Below are positions 16,523 through 24,341 of a stretch of DNA of 64,000 nucleotides, piece after piece. The stretch lies in NCBI RefSeq assembly GCF_006385135.1, contig NZ_CP041025.1:2759501-2823500 (forward strand), given 5' to 3'. The stretch comes from Paremcibacter congregatus. GTDB lineage: Bacteria; Pseudomonadota; Alphaproteobacteria; Sphingomonadales; Emcibacteraceae. The position numbers were made by a program, and so were the translations under genes. Position 1 is the first letter of the stretch. The number at the start of each line of letters is the position of its first letter. The notes under the pieces were generated by a model, which was given only the letters and a program-made list of their open reading frames with translations, made no database searches and had not been told where the DNA came from.

Positions 16523-17452
16523 ATGGAATTTTCACGAAGAAATTTTTTAAACTATAGCGGCATAGCTGCTTTGGGCGCCTTAAGTTATTCTGGCAGTAGT
16601 TTTGCGTTTGGCGCAAAAAAAAATTGGGTGCAAACATCACCAATGCCAATCCCGATGCAAGAAATCTATCCGGCTGTCTTTGAGCAAGAGATATATGTTG
16701 GTGGAGGGTTTGTCGAGAGCGACAGACCTGCCTTTGCAGGCTATTCCCCATCAAAAGAAACCTATATCTACAACCCTGAGAAACGCTTATGGAGACAGGG
16801 GCCGACCTTACCCGAAGCTCGCCATCATTTAGGTATGGTCAGTAATAGTTCATATTTGTTTGCAATCGGCGGGTTCTACGGTGTTAAAGGCAATGCATGG
16901 CAATTGAGAGATACGGTATTTAAATTAACCAAAGATTCCGAGACATGGTCATCAGGGCCTGTATTGCCATCCTCTCAGGCAGAATCTGTATATGGCATGA
17001 TTGAAGATAACATTCATGTGGTTGGGGGTAAAAGAATAGAACCACAAAATGGAAAGATACTAGATTCAGACAAACATTATGTTTTAGTTCAGAATGAACA
17101 TTGGGAAGAAGCTGCTCCCGCCTCAATGGTTAGAAATTCTGCGGCCGGTGCAGTAGTCGGGGACAGATTATATGTTGTGGGGGGTAGAGGTGCTGGCAGC
17201 TATCACTTGAATAATAATTTTATAGAAGCTTATGATCCTAAATTAGACAAATGGGAAACTATAAAACCCGCGCCCGTTGCCGTAGCAGGTCACGCAGCAA
17301 CTGCACGCGGCGGTAAACTCTATATTTTTGGGGGAGAGATATTTGGTCCCGGCGGTAATTGGAAAACAGGGAAAGTATATTCGAGTGTTTGGAGTTATGA
17401 TCCGCACTCAGATGAGTGGAATGTAAGCGGCGGTGCAAAACTAGTCCACTGA
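16523..17452 (+). CDS. Kelch-repeat protein with Tat signal, truncated by IS21
   Basis: 309 residues from ATG 16523, preceded by AAGGA. A twin-arginine leader (SRRNFLNYSGIAALGALSYS) directs export of a folded protein. Kelch blades follow, each with a GG doublet and a spaced Tyr/Trp: IYVGGGFVE, LFAIGGFYG, IHVVGGKRI, LYVVGGRGAG, LYIFGGEIF, with EAYDPKLDKWE and WSYDPHSDEWNV between them. About five blades are seen. The last native codons reach about 17428; the final residues (GGAKLVH) come from the IS21 end, so the propeller is incomplete. Its original partners are unknown. Confidence 0.8.
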   Translation: MEFSRRNFLNYSGIAALGALSYSGSSFAFGAKKNWVQTSPMPIPMQEIYPAVFEQEIYVGGGFVESDRPAFAGYSPSKETYIYNPEKRLWRQGPTLPEARHHLGMVSNSSYLFAIGGFYGVKGNAWQLRDTVFKLTKDSETWSSGPVLPSSQAESVYGMIEDNIHVVGGKRIEPQNGKILDSDKHYVLVQNEHWEEAAPASMVRNSAAGAVVGDRLYVVGGRGAGSYHLNNNFIEAYDPKLDKWETIKPAPVAVAGHAATARGGKLYIFGGEIFGPGGNWKTGKVYSSVWSYDPHSDEWNVSGGAKLVH

Positions 17453-17540
17453 GGCGGTGATATTGTATTGCTGCGGGCGGAGCAAAACTCTGCCACTTTT
17501 GTCCTCTTTGTTTAAGAGGAGGGCCCGAGGGATTTATACA

Positions 17541-19043
17541 GTGGATTTATATAGAAGAGTGCGCCTTGCCTGTCATGTGCAAGGCATGAGTAGCCGGGAG
17601 GCTGCGCGTCAATTTGGTGTTAGTCGTGAAACGGTTGCCAAGATGTTAAAGTTCAGCGAACCACCAGGCTACCGTCGCATAGCGACCACCAAACGCCCCA
17701 AGCTTGACGGTTTCACTGCTATCATCGACGGTTATATTGAGGGTGACAGGCTCGTCCCGCGCAAGCAACGCCATACAGCCAAGCGTATCTTTGAGCGGTT
17801 GCGGGATGAACATGACTTTACCGGCGGCTACACCACGGTCAAGGATTATGTGCGCATCCATCATCAGCGCCACAAAGAAGTTTTTGTCCCGCTCAGTCAT
17901 GCGCCTGGCCACGGCCAAGCTGACTTCGGTGAAGCACAAGTAATCATCGGTGGGGTCCAACAAAAGGTTCACTTCTTTGTGCTGGACTTGCCGCATAGCG
18001 ATGCCTGTTATGTGCGCGCTTATCCCCGCGCCATGACCGAGGCTTGGTTAGATGGTCACAATCACGCCTTTGCTTTCTTTGGTGCGGTGCCGCAGTCGAT
18101 TGTCTATGACAATGACAAGTGCCTGGTGGCGCGCCTTATGCCTGATGGTGTTCGCAAGCGCACGGAAGCCTTCTCGGGCTTTCTGTCCCATTATCTGATC
18201 AAGGATCGTTATGGTCGCCCCGGCAAGGGCAATGATAAGGGCAAGGTCGAAGGTATGGTTGGCTATACCCGCCGCAACTTCATGGTGCCGATCCCTCAGT
18301 TCCCGAGCTTTGACGCTTTTAATGATTATCTAGAAGAACAATGTTTAGCACGACAGGCTGATGTTGTGCGGGGTCATAAGGTCAGCATTGGGGAACGCTT
18401 AAAAGTTGATCTTGCCGCCATGCAGGCCTTGCCCGCCACATCTTTTGATGCCTGTCACAAGCAAGCGGGCCGCGTGACCTCGCAGGCGCTGGTTCGCTAT
18501 AAAGGTAATGATTATTCTGTACCGGTTGCTTATGGTCACCGGGAGGTATGGATCAGGGGCTATGTGGGCGAAGTCGTCATCGGCTGCAAGGCAGAGGTTA
18601 TAGCTCGCCATCGCCGCTCTTACGACAGCGATGATATGATCTTCAACCCGCTGCATTACTTGCCCTTGATTGAGCGCAAGATCGCGAGCCTAGACCAAGC
18701 GGCACCGCTAGAGGGTTGGGATTTACCTGATGAACTTACCAAGCTGCGGCGACTGCTGGAAGCGCGCATGGGCAAGGCAGGCAAGCGGGAATATGTCCAG
18801 ACCCTGCGCTTGCTGGAGACCATTGATATGGTGACCTTGGCTGCGGCCACGCGTGATGCCCTGAGATTGGGCGCTATCGGCTTTGATGCCATCAAGCATC
18901 TGGTACTGTGTCGTATTGAACGACGTCCTGCCAAGCTTGATCTGGATATTTACCCTTATCTGCCCAGAGCCACTGTAGGCACGACATCACCGTCCAGCTA
19001 TATGAGTTTGATGGCCAGAACAGCAGCAGGAGCCTCATCATGA
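17541..19043 (+). CDS. istA: IS21-family transposase IstA
   Basis: About 501 residues. It opens with VDLYRRVRLACHVQGMSSRE, then AARQFGVSRETVAKML, the HTH of IstA. The DDE catalytic core follows (GHGQADFGEAQV with the first Asp; YDNDKCLV with the second; NDKGKVEGMVGYTRRNF with the Glu). GTG 17541 is the chosen start; ATT 17532 is also possible, since family members begin MYTVDLY and the local reading is IYTVDLY. The region upstream to 17457 is open but not family-like. It works with IstB to insert the element. Confidence 0.92.
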   Translation: MDLYRRVRLACHVQGMSSREAARQFGVSRETVAKMLKFSEPPGYRRIATTKRPKLDGFTAIIDGYIEGDRLVPRKQRHTAKRIFERLRDEHDFTGGYTTVKDYVRIHHQRHKEVFVPLSHAPGHGQADFGEAQVIIGGVQQKVHFFVLDLPHSDACYVRAYPRAMTEAWLDGHNHAFAFFGAVPQSIVYDNDKCLVARLMPDGVRKRTEAFSGFLSHYLIKDRYGRPGKGNDKGKVEGMVGYTRRNFMVPIPQFPSFDAFNDYLEEQCLARQADVVRGHKVSIGERLKVDLAAMQALPATSFDACHKQAGRVTSQALVRYKGNDYSVPVAYGHREVWIRGYVGEVVIGCKAEVIARHRRSYDSDDMIFNPLHYLPLIERKIASLDQAAPLEGWDLPDELTKLRRLLEARMGKAGKREYVQTLRLLETIDMVTLAAATRDALRLGAIGFDAIKHLVLCRIERRPAKLDLDIYPYLPRATVGTTSPSSYMSLMARTAAGASS

Positions 19044-19798
19044 ATGATGTTCCTCAAATACTCCTCACCCATCATCTTAAAAGCCTGCGCCTGCCGACCT
19101 TCCTGCGGGAACATGATAAGCTGGCCCGGCTCTGTGCCACAGAAGGCGTTGACCATATTGGGTATCTTGCCCGCCTTGCTGAGCTCGAGCTGATCGACCG
19201 AGAAGGTCGCATGATTGAACGGCGGATCAAACTGGCCAAGTTCCCAGCCATCAAAAGCCTCGACAGCTTTGACTTTAAAGCCATCCCCAGCCTTAACAAG
19301 ATGCAAGTGCTGGAGTTAGCTCGTTGTGAGTATATTGAGCGACGCGAGAATATCATCGCCCTTGGGCCAAGTGGCACTGGCAAAACCCATATTGCGCTTG
19401 GTCTGGGGTTAGCGGCCTGTCGACAAGGCCTCAGTGTTGGTTTTATCACCGCGAGTGCCCTGGTCCATGAGCTGATGGAGGCCAGAGACGAGAAGACCCT
19501 GCTGCGCTATCAGAAGAAGCTCGCCAAATACAGGCTCTTAATCATTGACGAACTGGGCTTTGTACCGCTCAGTAAAACTGGCGCAGAACTTTTGTTCGAA
19601 GTCTTCTCTCAGCGCTATGAATGTGGCTCAACCATAGTGACAAGCAACTTGCCGTTCGATGAATGGACGGAAACCTTCGGTTCTGACCGCCTTACGGGCG
19701 CACTGCTGGACCGCTTGACCCACCACGTCAATATTTTAGAGATGAACGGCGATAGCTACCGCCTCAATCAGAGCAAAAAGCGCAATACCAACAAGTAA
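19040..19798 (+). CDS. istB: IS21 helper ATPase IstB
   Basis: 252 residues. AAA+ ATPase of the DnaC-like family that assists IstA in target capture. Walker A GPSGTGKTH near residue 109, Walker B LLIIDELGFVPLS near residue 169, then a sensor-type TSNLPFDEW. The start overlaps the istA stop (ATGA). Length is typical for the family. Confidence 0.95.
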   Translation: MNDVPQILLTHHLKSLRLPTFLREHDKLARLCATEGVDHIGYLARLAELELIDREGRMIERRIKLAKFPAIKSLDSFDFKAIPSLNKMQVLELARCEYIERRENIIALGPSGTGKTHIALGLGLAACRQGLSVGFITASALVHELMEARDEKTLLRYQKKLAKYRLLIIDELGFVPLSKTGAELLFEVFSQRYECGSTIVTSNLPFDEWTETFGSDRLTGALLDRLTHHVNILEMNGDSYRLNQSKKRNTNK

Positions 19799-19808
19799 AA
19801 AGAAACAC

Positions 19809-19844
19809 ATGATAATAAGGGGGCAATTGCCCCCTTATTATCAT
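19809..19844. terminator. Perfect 36-base palindrome after istB
   Basis: Eighteen-base arms (ATGATAATAAGGGGGCAA and its exact complement) with no loop bases. It could form a strong hairpin 10 bases after the istB stop. There is no T-run, so it may serve as a transcription barrier for the IS rather than a classical terminator. Confidence 0.6.
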
Positions 19845-19883
19845 AAGTAAGACGCAGCAATAGTGCTAGACTTTTACACCGCC

Positions 19884-20282
19884 CCATGGCCTAATTTTAC
19901 TCCGCACTTGACACAAAATTTGCAACAATGTCTAAAATTACTTGTTCTTATTATCATTATTTTACCTTTTATAGGTTTATTATTTATCTATCATTCTTAC
20001 TTTAGAAATCTGATGACAGTGAGATTTTACAGGCTTAATCAATATATTTGTAGATAGTATGCTTATGAAGGAAGTACATTGGAATCAACAAATCCTTTAT
20101 TAAATTTCTATAACAAAATCATAGTTTAATCACCGGAAAAATAAGACGAAAAGGGCGGGAGACATCTCATCATAATCCATAGCTGTCGATACCAAGGCTT
20201 TTTCTTGGGTCATACTTTTCCTCTATACTTTATTCCATCTGGACTACAATGTTATCAATCGCTTGTATGTTTTCACAGCTGA
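19884..20282. other. AT-rich gap between IS21 and the peptide cluster
   Basis: Very AT-rich, with only a short open frame (19863-20057, a hydrophobic 64-residue reading that starts inside the IS end) that I do not accept as a gene. It lies past the end of the minus-strand operon, but no clear terminator was found. Confidence 0.5.
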
Positions 20283-21398
20283 TTAAATTTTTATGGTTTC
20301 TTGGAGGACAATTTCATCGATCTCAGCTCCATGGCCTGGGGTATCAGGCAGATGAAGCAGGCCACCGACCTTCTCGTCATAGGTAACACCGCCAATGACG
20401 GGATCAGACTTAAAGTGATAGGCACTATCCAAGTCAAGAAAGGTTATGTTCGGGCGGGCCATGGCAAGATGAGCGGCGGCCGATAATCCCAGCCTGCTTT
20501 CCCCGAAACAGCCAATCATACATTTACTGCCATTTGCCTCTGCAATAGCATTGATCTTGAGGCCCATATGAATACCTCCTGCTTTACCGAGTTTGATATT
20601 GAGATAATCACAAGCGCCCTGTTTAATGAGCTTCAAGGCATCCTTATCGGTGAAGACACTTTCATCAGCACAGATGGGCAGATTGACTTTATCTCGTAAT
20701 CTGGCAAGCCCCTCATAATCCCATACTTTCAAAGGTTGTTCTGAATAATCCAGATTAAGGTGTTTCATGGCATTGATGTTGGCAATGGCTGTGGGATAGT
20801 CCCAGCCCTGATTGCTATCGATCTTGATGGCAATGTCGGGACCGGCCAACTCTCTTACAGCCTTGACATGGGGTACGTCGCACAATCCGGGGCGGCCTGT
20901 CTTCATCTTTATGGCATCGAAGCCTGCGTCCAATATGGCCTGGGCCTGGGCCACCGTTTGTTCCACCGTTTCTTGCCACCCTATAGTCAGGTCTGTTCTG
21001 ATTTCTCGGCGTTCGCCACCTAAGAAACGATAGAGCGGCATATTGGCGGCTTTGGCGGCAATATCATAGAGAGCCATGTCGAAGGCCGAACGGATAGAGG
21101 GTTCACCGACGATAAAGCCGTTGATCTCTGCCATACGGGCTTCGATGGCGACTGCGGCCTTGCCTATGATCAGTTTGGCTAGTTGTTGGGCGGTTTGATA
21201 ATTTGTATCAGCTGTATCGCCCGTAATGTAAGGACAACAAGGACTGGCTTCACCCCAACCAACAATTCCGCTCCCCGTCGTTATCTTGACGATGATATTC
21301 TCAGTTCCCATCACCTCGCCGATTGCAACTTTTATGGATTGAGTGAAGGGGATGTGTAATCGGCTGATTTCTATGGTTTTAATGGGGGATTGGGACAT
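20283..21398 (-). CDS. Dipeptide epimerase (enolase superfamily)
   Basis: 371 residues, related to L-Ala-D/L-Glu epimerases. Such enzymes invert the alpha carbon of one residue in a dipeptide using two lysines and a Mg ion. Visible: the first catalytic Lys in DAIKMKTG (near 164), metal ligands in IKIDSNQGW, YSEQPL and CADESVF, the second catalytic Lys in YLNIKLGKAGG, and a late FLDLDSAYHF substrate loop. GGAGT precedes ATG. It is the last gene of the operon, four bases after the beta-lactamase-like gene. Substrate specificity cannot be read from sequence; a D-residue-containing peptide would suit the neighbours. Confidence 0.88.
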   Translation of the reverse strand: MSQSPIKTIEISRLHIPFTQSIKVAIGEVMGTENIIVKITTGSGIVGWGEASPCCPYITGDTADTNYQTAQQLAKLIIGKAAVAIEARMAEINGFIVGEPSIRSAFDMALYDIAAKAANMPLYRFLGGERREIRTDLTIGWQETVEQTVAQAQAILDAGFDAIKMKTGRPGLCDVPHVKAVRELAGPDIAIKIDSNQGWDYPTAIANINAMKHLNLDYSEQPLKVWDYEGLARLRDKVNLPICADESVFTDKDALKLIKQGACDYLNIKLGKAGGIHMGLKINAIAEANGSKCMIGCFGESRLGLSAAAHLAMARPNITFLDLDSAYHFKSDPVIGGVTYDEKVGGLLHLPDTPGHGAEIDEIVLQETIKI

Positions 21399-21402
21399 AT
21401 TC

Positions 21403-22788
21403 CTACTCCAAAACCCGTTTTCTTAAATGACCGCCACTGAAGAGATAACTGTAGCGCCCATCCTTCTGACAATCTTTAAATTGCAGCTCCAACGCGACAG
21501 ATCCATCCCTATTGAAGCCATAGAAAAAATCATCCTCTAACGCACCAAGACTATAACGCTCTACAGGAGTTTTAAGGACAGTGTCTTCGTAATAAGCAAC
21601 CAGATGATCCTCTTCACTAACAATCCTAAATCCATCCCCTAGAGAAGCATAGGTCCCAAGAAAGCGTTTCTGTTCTACAGAAGATAAATTCACGAACTTT
21701 GCCTGTGCCTCTGAATAATCAAGACTAGCCAGTTCATTGAGAAAGCGATTAGTGATTTCTGTCATCATACCCATCTCACTGCAATTAATTAAAATCGCAA
21801 AACATATATTCTGCTTGGGTATTACCCGTAACATGGATAGCTGGCCATAAGTTACGCCACCATGACCGTAAACAGTATCCTCGGGCTGTTTATGGTGAAG
21901 CAATCCCCAGCCCAGTCCATAGCCTTTAGTAAAGGCTTTGGAGACGGTGGGAACATTTACCTGCTGCACCTGCATCTGAGCAAGGGAGGTTTTAGACAAC
22001 CAACGCTCCCCAGTTTGAGTAATTCCACCCTCCAAATGGGCCCTACCAAAAGTAATTAAATCCTCAGCACGCATGGTCAGTGTCGCGCCTGCTGCTGCTT
22101 GTCCCATAGATAAATAAAGCTGCTCTGTTTGTTTCCAGCCCTCAGGGTGTGTTTGATCAGCAAAATGACCAATGGCAGCTCGATAGCGGATCACATCCAT
22201 CGGGTGACTGATTGCGTGGCTCATGCCCAGAGGTTGATAAATCCGTTCTTCAATTGCATTATACCAACTGACCCCGGTCACCACTTCGATCAAACGCCCT
22301 GCAACAGCAAAAGCTGCATTGGAATAGGAATAATATTCCCCAACCGGATGAATAAGAGGCAAGCGATTAATACGGTCCAGATAACGGGCAATTTGATTGC
22401 CCGACTGACGTGATTCATCAGGAAAGAAATCCCCACTCATACCATTTGTATGGTTAATGAGTTGGCGAACCGTAATAGTTTCCGACGCTTCCGCATCTGC
22501 AATGGCGAAGTCCCTGAGATAAGTTCGAACAGGCATGTCGATATCAATCTTACCCTCATCTACCAATTGCATGATAATCGAGACCGTCATGATTTTGGTA
22601 ATCGAGCCAATTTGGAAAATAGAATCCGTTGTCGCTTCTACTCCTGTTTCTACGTTTAATATTCCAGACGCCGCCAAGTGGAGCTGACCATCTTTCCATA
22701 CCGCCACTGAGACCGCAGGGGTCTTACCTTCTTCCACTAAACCGTCCGTATAGGTCTGAAGGTTGCCCAAAAAATTATGTGCAGACAT
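21403..22788 (-). CDS. Beta-lactamase-family serine hydrolase (class C/D-aminopeptidase type)
   Basis: 461 residues. The penicillin-binding fold is shown by SITKIMT (Ser-x-x-Lys nucleophile, near residue 61), YYSYSNAAF (Tyr-Ser-Asn) near 151, and YGHGGVTYG (His-x-Gly triad motif) near 312. A C-terminal beta-rich domain of about 110 residues follows, as in peptidases and esterases of this group. No signal peptide is apparent, so it is probably cytoplasmic and not a resistance enzyme. AAAGGA precedes the start. Tight spacing to both neighbours puts it in the peptide operon, where an aminopeptidase, possibly acting on D-residues, is likely. Confidence 0.85.
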   Translation of the reverse strand: MSAHNFLGNLQTYTDGLVEEGKTPAVSVAVWKDGQLHLAASGILNVETGVEATTDSIFQIGSITKIMTVSIIMQLVDEGKIDIDMPVRTYLRDFAIADAEASETITVRQLINHTNGMSGDFFPDESRQSGNQIARYLDRINRLPLIHPVGEYYSYSNAAFAVAGRLIEVVTGVSWYNAIEERIYQPLGMSHAISHPMDVIRYRAAIGHFADQTHPEGWKQTEQLYLSMGQAAAGATLTMRAEDLITFGRAHLEGGITQTGERWLSKTSLAQMQVQQVNVPTVSKAFTKGYGLGWGLLHHKQPEDTVYGHGGVTYGQLSMLRVIPKQNICFAILINCSEMGMMTEITNRFLNELASLDYSEAQAKFVNLSSVEQKRFLGTYASLGDGFRIVSEEDHLVAYYEDTVLKTPVERYSLGALEDDFFYGFNRDGSVALELQFKDCQKDGRYSYLFSGGHLRKRVLE

Positions 22789-22813
22789 TATTGATTATTC
22801 CTTTTATTTTTCT

Positions 22814-24307
22814 TTATTCGTGCAATAAATGCACAGTTGTACCAGCACTGTAGGCCATCAGCTCTTCGAGACCTCCACTGCGTCCAAATCCTGATTGTTT
22901 ATAAGGCTCTATAAAGATCGGGACTTCTCCCCCGCTCGGGGAAGATGTTCCCATCACGACGAGTCCACCCGCCTGCAACTCTTTGCCAAGTCTATGTATC
23001 CGTCCTATATTCCGGGTCGCCACATAAGAAAAAAGGCCAAAATCGCTGTCATTAGCAAGCTTGATGGCCTCGACTTCATCCTTGAACGTCAGAACCGATA
23101 ATAGAGGACCAAAGATCTCTTCCTGAGCTATTTTATAATCTGGTTTAACCTGATCAAAAATAGCAGGCGTCATATAATACCCGCCGGTTTCTGAGTTAAC
23201 TTGTTCCCCGCCACATAGAAGCTTTGCCCCTTGCTCTATACCGCTTTGCACATAACCTTGAACCTTGCCCATATGACCTTGATTGATCAAGGCTCCGAAA
23301 GTGGTTTCTAGATCTAATGGGTCAGACGGTGTGATCTTTTGTGTAAGTTCGATGATCTTCGGCAGGAGTTTATCTCGTATAGTCTCCTGAATAAGAAGAC
23401 GGGTAGAAGCCACACAGAGAGCCCCCTGATTTGGGAAAGCCTTTCCAACAATATCAGCTGCAATCATATCCAGATCATCAGGACAATCATCAAACACCAG
23501 ATAAGGTGATTTACCTCCACATTCCAGGATCATCCGTTTCATATTGGATTGGCCGGCCGACACCATAAGTTGCTTGCCTGTAGCGGTACTGCCCACAAAG
23601 CTCAACAAATCCACATCCATATGACGCGCCAAGCGGTCACCGACAATGGCACCTGATCCATTGACCACATTAAACACCCCATCCGGAATTCCAGCTTCGA
23701 TGGCAAGCTCTGCCAAACGACAGGCGGAAAGGGATGTAAATTCAGATGGCTTAAGGATTATGCTATTGCCCATGATCATAGCTGGAGCGATCTTTTGACA
23801 AGCCAGAACCAGCGGAAAGTTCCATCCGACGATGCCAGCGACAACGCCAATAGGTCCCCGCTGATGGTAGGCGAAATAGGCGCCGTCAGAGCCTGAGGGC
23901 TGAGAAATCTGTTCGGCGGCCTGCGCCACATTACGTAGAGTTCCTGCCGCTGTAACAATATCGCCGTGGAAAGCATTTGTAATCGGTTTGCCCACATCCA
24001 TTGCCTCATAGAGGGCTAACTCTTGAGCATTTTCTTCAATCAGATCAGCGAGTTTATTTAAGGCTGCTTGACGGGTTGATAGCTCAAGTCCGGCCCAGCG
24101 GCCATCTTCAAAAGCGACTCTAGCACTTGCTACGGCATCATCTACTTCGGTTCCTGTTCCAGTATTAAATCTATAGAGCAAGCTACCATCTCTTGGGGAG
24201 AGTTTATCTAATATTATCTCCCCTGAGCAAGCCTTATACCGTCCTTCAATGAAGTTTTGAACATTAAAATTCTGGCCTTTTAACTTTTCAAACCAATTAA
24301 TTATCAT
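22814..24307 (-). CDS. NAD(P)-dependent aldehyde dehydrogenase
   Basis: 497 residues, full length for the family. It oxidises an aldehyde to the acid. The NAD-binding part has GVVAGIVGWNFPLVL and the GSTATGKQL turn; the catalytic Glu is in MILECGGKSPYLV and the nucleophile Cys in NQGALCVASTR. A late EEIFGPLLSVLTF is family-typical. It resembles dehydrogenases acting on amino-aldehydes such as gamma-glutamyl-aminobutyraldehyde, but the substrate is not certain. AGGAA precedes ATG. It lies 34 bases after the DPP4-like gene and 25 before the hydrolase. Confidence 0.9.
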   Translation of the reverse strand: MIINWFEKLKGQNFNVQNFIEGRYKACSGEIILDKLSPRDGSLLYRFNTGTGTEVDDAVASARVAFEDGRWAGLELSTRQAALNKLADLIEENAQELALYEAMDVGKPITNAFHGDIVTAAGTLRNVAQAAEQISQPSGSDGAYFAYHQRGPIGVVAGIVGWNFPLVLACQKIAPAMIMGNSIILKPSEFTSLSACRLAELAIEAGIPDGVFNVVNGSGAIVGDRLARHMDVDLLSFVGSTATGKQLMVSAGQSNMKRMILECGGKSPYLVFDDCPDDLDMIAADIVGKAFPNQGALCVASTRLLIQETIRDKLLPKIIELTQKITPSDPLDLETTFGALINQGHMGKVQGYVQSGIEQGAKLLCGGEQVNSETGGYYMTPAIFDQVKPDYKIAQEEIFGPLLSVLTFKDEVEAIKLANDSDFGLFSYVATRNIGRIHRLGKELQAGGLVVMGTSSPSGGEVPIFIEPYKQSGFGRSGGLEELMAYSAGTTVHLLHE

Positions 24308-24341
24308 TAAATATTCCTGTGGATTCTATTAAGTGTATTGT

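Larger units (their letters stand above)
17429..19883 (+). mobile_element. IS21-family insertion sequence
   Basis: Contains istA and istB overlapping by four bases. Related ends: GGCGGTGCAAAACTAG at 17429 inward and, from the right, GGCGGTGTAAAAGTC ending at 19883. No clear target duplication was seen. The left end cuts the Kelch gene. Both genes look intact, so it may still move. Confidence 0.88.
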